Below are positions 62,074-64,000 of a stretch of 64,000 nucleotides of DNA, piece by piece (the first letter of the stretch is position 1; every line of letters starts with the position of its first letter). The DNA comes from Pseudoalteromonas luteoviolacea (GTDB taxonomy: Bacteria; Pseudomonadota; Gammaproteobacteria; Enterobacterales; Alteromonadaceae). Location: assembly GCF_001750165.1 (NCBI RefSeq), contig NZ_CP015411.1, forward strand, positions 4,440,501 to 4,504,500. Reading direction: 5' to 3'. Both the position numbers and the translations under genes were made by a program. The notes under the pieces are model-generated. The model did not search any database, was not told the origin of the DNA, and was given only the letters and a program-made list of their open reading frames with translations.

Positions 62074-64000
62074 CTATGCTCCAGCACTATTCTTTTGTCT
62101 TTTGCGGGCATTCTTACCCGGTCTTTTTGCCTTAGTGGCTTTTTTTCCTGCACTCTTTTTAGCGGTTTTTTGACTTCCTGATGCGCCCGCTTTTTTACCT
62201 TTTTTCAACACTCCCTTCGGAGTTGTTTTTTTGCGCTTTTTAGCTTTTTTATCACTTTTATCTGACGGCTCATCTTGCTTGTCTGACTTACCATTTGGGA
62301 TCTTGCCTGCCTTCAGCTGGGCACGAACGCTACTTTTCGCAGCATCTGAACTCGGCTTTGACTTTTTACGACGTCGCGCGTAACGATCTGGTTCAGCTTC
62401 ATCTGCTAGCACCAAATTAATACGTCGCTCATCCAAGCTCACCGATGCCACAACAACGCTTAGCTTGTCACCTAAGCGATAAACCGTTTTACTGTGCTCC
62501 CCAACTAAGCAGTGCTTTGCACCATCAAAATGGAAATACTCATGACCTAAATTGCTCACGTGGATCATGCCGTCAATTTGCAACTCATCTAGGCGCACAA
62601 ATAAGCCAAAGTTTGTGACTGACGAAATCACGCCTGAAAATTCACTGCCGACATGATCTTGCATAAACTCACATTTAAGCCAGTCTGCCACTTCGCGTGT
62701 TGCATCATCTGCGCGACGCTCTGTCATTGAGCACTGCTCACCCAACTGATCGGCTTCATCAGTATCATATACATAAGCACCAGATACGGTTTGCCCCTGC
62801 GCCGCTAGGATACCTTTGATCGCACGATGCACGACCAAGTCAGGATAACGCCTGATCGGTGAAGTAAAATGCGCATACGCTTTCAATGCCAGTCCGTAGT
62901 GACCAATGTTGTCTGGTTGATATACCGCTTGCTTCATAGAGCGCAGTAACATGGTTTGGATCAACTCAGTTTCGGGACGCTGACCCAATGACGCGAGCGC
63001 TTCTGTCAGCTCAAGTGGGGTCGGCTCATGACCAATTGGGCTCTCAATACCTAAATCATTTAAAAACTGCCTAAAGTGACTCAATTTTTCAGGGTCTGGC
63101 TCATCGTGAACACGGTACAAACTACTCGCGTCGTGTTTTTCAAGTAGCCTCGCCGCAGAGACGTTGGCCAAGATCATACACTCTTCAATCAGCTTATGAG
63201 CATCGTTTCGAACAACAGGTACAATTGATTCAATTTTACGATATGCATTAAATACAAAGCGCGTTTCCAGCGTTTCAAACTCAATCGCACCACGTGTTTG
63301 GCGCGCTGATTTAAGCGCCATATACATATTATGCAGTTCAGTGAGGTGTGGGGTAACATCTGCATATTCTTCACGCAGCTTATCATCACCTTGTAAAATG
63401 GCGTGTACCTTTGTATAGGTTAGTCGTGCATGAGAGTTCATCACCGCTTCGTAAAAACGATATCCAGACAATCTCCCAGCCTCTGAAACAGTCATCTCAG
63501 CGACCATACATAACCGGTCCACTTTTGGATTCAGTGAACATAAACCGTTAGACAATACTTTAGGTAACATAGGCACTACTTGCTCAGGGAAATACACTGA
63601 GTTACCGCGCTCTATCGCTTCTTTATCTAAAGGACTATTTTTTTCAACATAGTGAGAGACATCCGCGATGGCGACCCACAGACGCCAGCCACCTGAACGC
63701 TTACGTTCACAATGCACGGCATCATCAAAGTCTCGAGCATCCTCACCATCAATGGTCAATAATGGTAGATTACGTAGGTCAATACGCCCCTGCTTGTCTT
63801 GTTCAGCAACAAACTCTCCATGTTTGCTAACTTGCTCTTCAACTGCTTGAGGCCATACATGTGGAATATCATGGTTTCGCAGTGCCACTTCTATTTCCAT
63901 ACCTGGCGCCATATGATCGCCGATGACATCCGTAACCTTGCCTACTGCATTCATTTGCTTACTGGGGCGCTGAGTAATTTCGACCTGTACCATTTGATTA
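62074..64000 (-). CDS. rnr: Ribonuclease R (5' part cut by the window edge)
   Basis: Processive 3'-5' exoribonuclease active on structured RNA. The window holds the last 640 or so codons; the ATG at 63991-63993 is internal, since two more in-frame codons precede it and the usual N-terminal cold-shock domain is missing. Seen: RNB catalytic domain with TIDGEDARDFDDAVHCE (metal Asp set), the RVHDEPDPEKL and TSPIRRYPDLVVHRA segments, an S1 domain (SGVISSVTNFGLFVRLDEL) and a very basic Lys-rich tail of about 90 residues. Cotranscribed with rlmB. Confidence 0.96.
   Translation of the reverse strand, partial: NQMVQVEITQRPSKQMNAVGKVTDVIGDHMAPGMEIEVALRNHDIPHVWPQAVEEQVSKHGEFVAEQDKQGRIDLRNLPLLTIDGEDARDFDDAVHCERKRSGGWRLWVAIADVSHYVEKNSPLDKEAIERGNSVYFPEQVVPMLPKVLSNGLCSLNPKVDRLCMVAEMTVSEAGRLSGYRFYEAVMNSHARLTYTKVHAILQGDDKLREEYADVTPHLTELHNMYMALKSARQTRGAIEFETLETRFVFNAYRKIESIVPVVRNDAHKLIEECMILANVSAARLLEKHDASSLYRVHDEPDPEKLSHFRQFLNDLGIESPIGHEPTPLELTEALASLGQRPETELIQTMLLRSMKQAVYQPDNIGHYGLALKAYAHFTSPIRRYPDLVVHRAIKGILAAQGQTVSGAYVYDTDEADQLGEQCSMTERRADDATREVADWLKCEFMQDHVGSEFSGVISSVTNFGLFVRLDELQIDGMIHVSNLGHEYFHFDGAKHCLVGEHSKTVYRLGDKLSVVVASVSLDERRINLVLADEAEPDRYARRRKKSKPSSDAAKSSVRAQLKAGKIPNGKSDKQDEPSDKSDKKAKKRKKTTPKGVLKKGKKAGASGSQKTAKKSAGKKATKAKRPGKNARKRQKNSAGA

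Noticed and set aside
62090..62360. Lys-rich low-complexity stretch at the end of rnr as a repeat element
   Set aside because: It is the normal basic tail of RNase R, in frame with the gene.

Overview
The window reads as chromosomal DNA of a marine gammaproteobacterium of the order Alteromonadales, most likely Pseudoalteromonas or a close relative. The basis is the family mix and gene order: ssb, a YajR-like transporter and uvrA near mreB; the mutM / rpmG-rpmB-radC-coaBC-slmA block; a family II pyrophosphatase; DUF2333, TIGR04219 and TIGR03899 proteins; and two large secreted S9 peptidases. The base composition is moderately AT-rich by eye. No rRNA, tRNA, CRISPR array or intact insertion sequence was seen.

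Layout. 0-9 kb: mreB (cut by the window edge), a PEGA/formylglycine-generating-enzyme-like exported protein, a PLP enzyme, a CsrD/MshH-like degenerate GGDEF-EAL protein, ssb, a YajR-like MFS transporter and an amino-acid-type binding protein. 9-28.6 kb: uvrA behind a near-consensus LexA box, then mostly single genes: membrane proteins, a thioesterase, a 2OG-Fe(II) oxygenase, YacL, an AEC carrier, a lipoprotein, an AtoE-type carrier, an M50 protease, a REC-EAL regulator, a CNNM-type protein, an S9 peptidase, an orphan OmpR-type regulator, ComM and a UPF0126 channel. 29-35.4 kb: a self-contained cluster of two ATP-grasp ligases and an M14 carboxypeptidase in one operon, divergent from an M20 glutamate-carboxypeptidase-like gene. 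35.4-41.5 kb: mutM, ppaC, rpmB-rpmG, radC, coaBC and slmA, with no dut gene between coaBC and slmA. 41.5-54.3 kb: a second S9 peptidase, a YgiQ radical-SAM protein, a REC-DUF3369-GGDEF-EAL protein, a TIGR03899 pair, a PCu(A)C/DUF2333/TIGR04219 run and a small psp operon behind a sigma-54-like promoter. 54.5-57 kb: dusA followed by a small accessory island with an integrase fragment, an unannotated 46-residue peptide with a double-glycine leader and a membrane protein. 57-64 kb: galE, a PD40 propeller protein, phosphoribulokinase, the yjjX-yjjG nucleotide house-cleaning pair, and rlmB behind rnr (cut by the window edge).

How genes work together. DNA repair is represented by uvrA, ssb, mutM and radC. 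Cyclic-di-GMP turnover involves three EAL proteins, one of which looks catalytically dead. Envelope stress is served by pspA and pspC. The two regions most likely to hold undescribed biology are the ATP-grasp/carboxypeptidase cluster, which looks able to build and trim a peptide-like product, and the dusA-side island, where a RiPP- or bacteriocin-like precursor sits directly ahead of a membrane protein that could be its immunity or processing partner.
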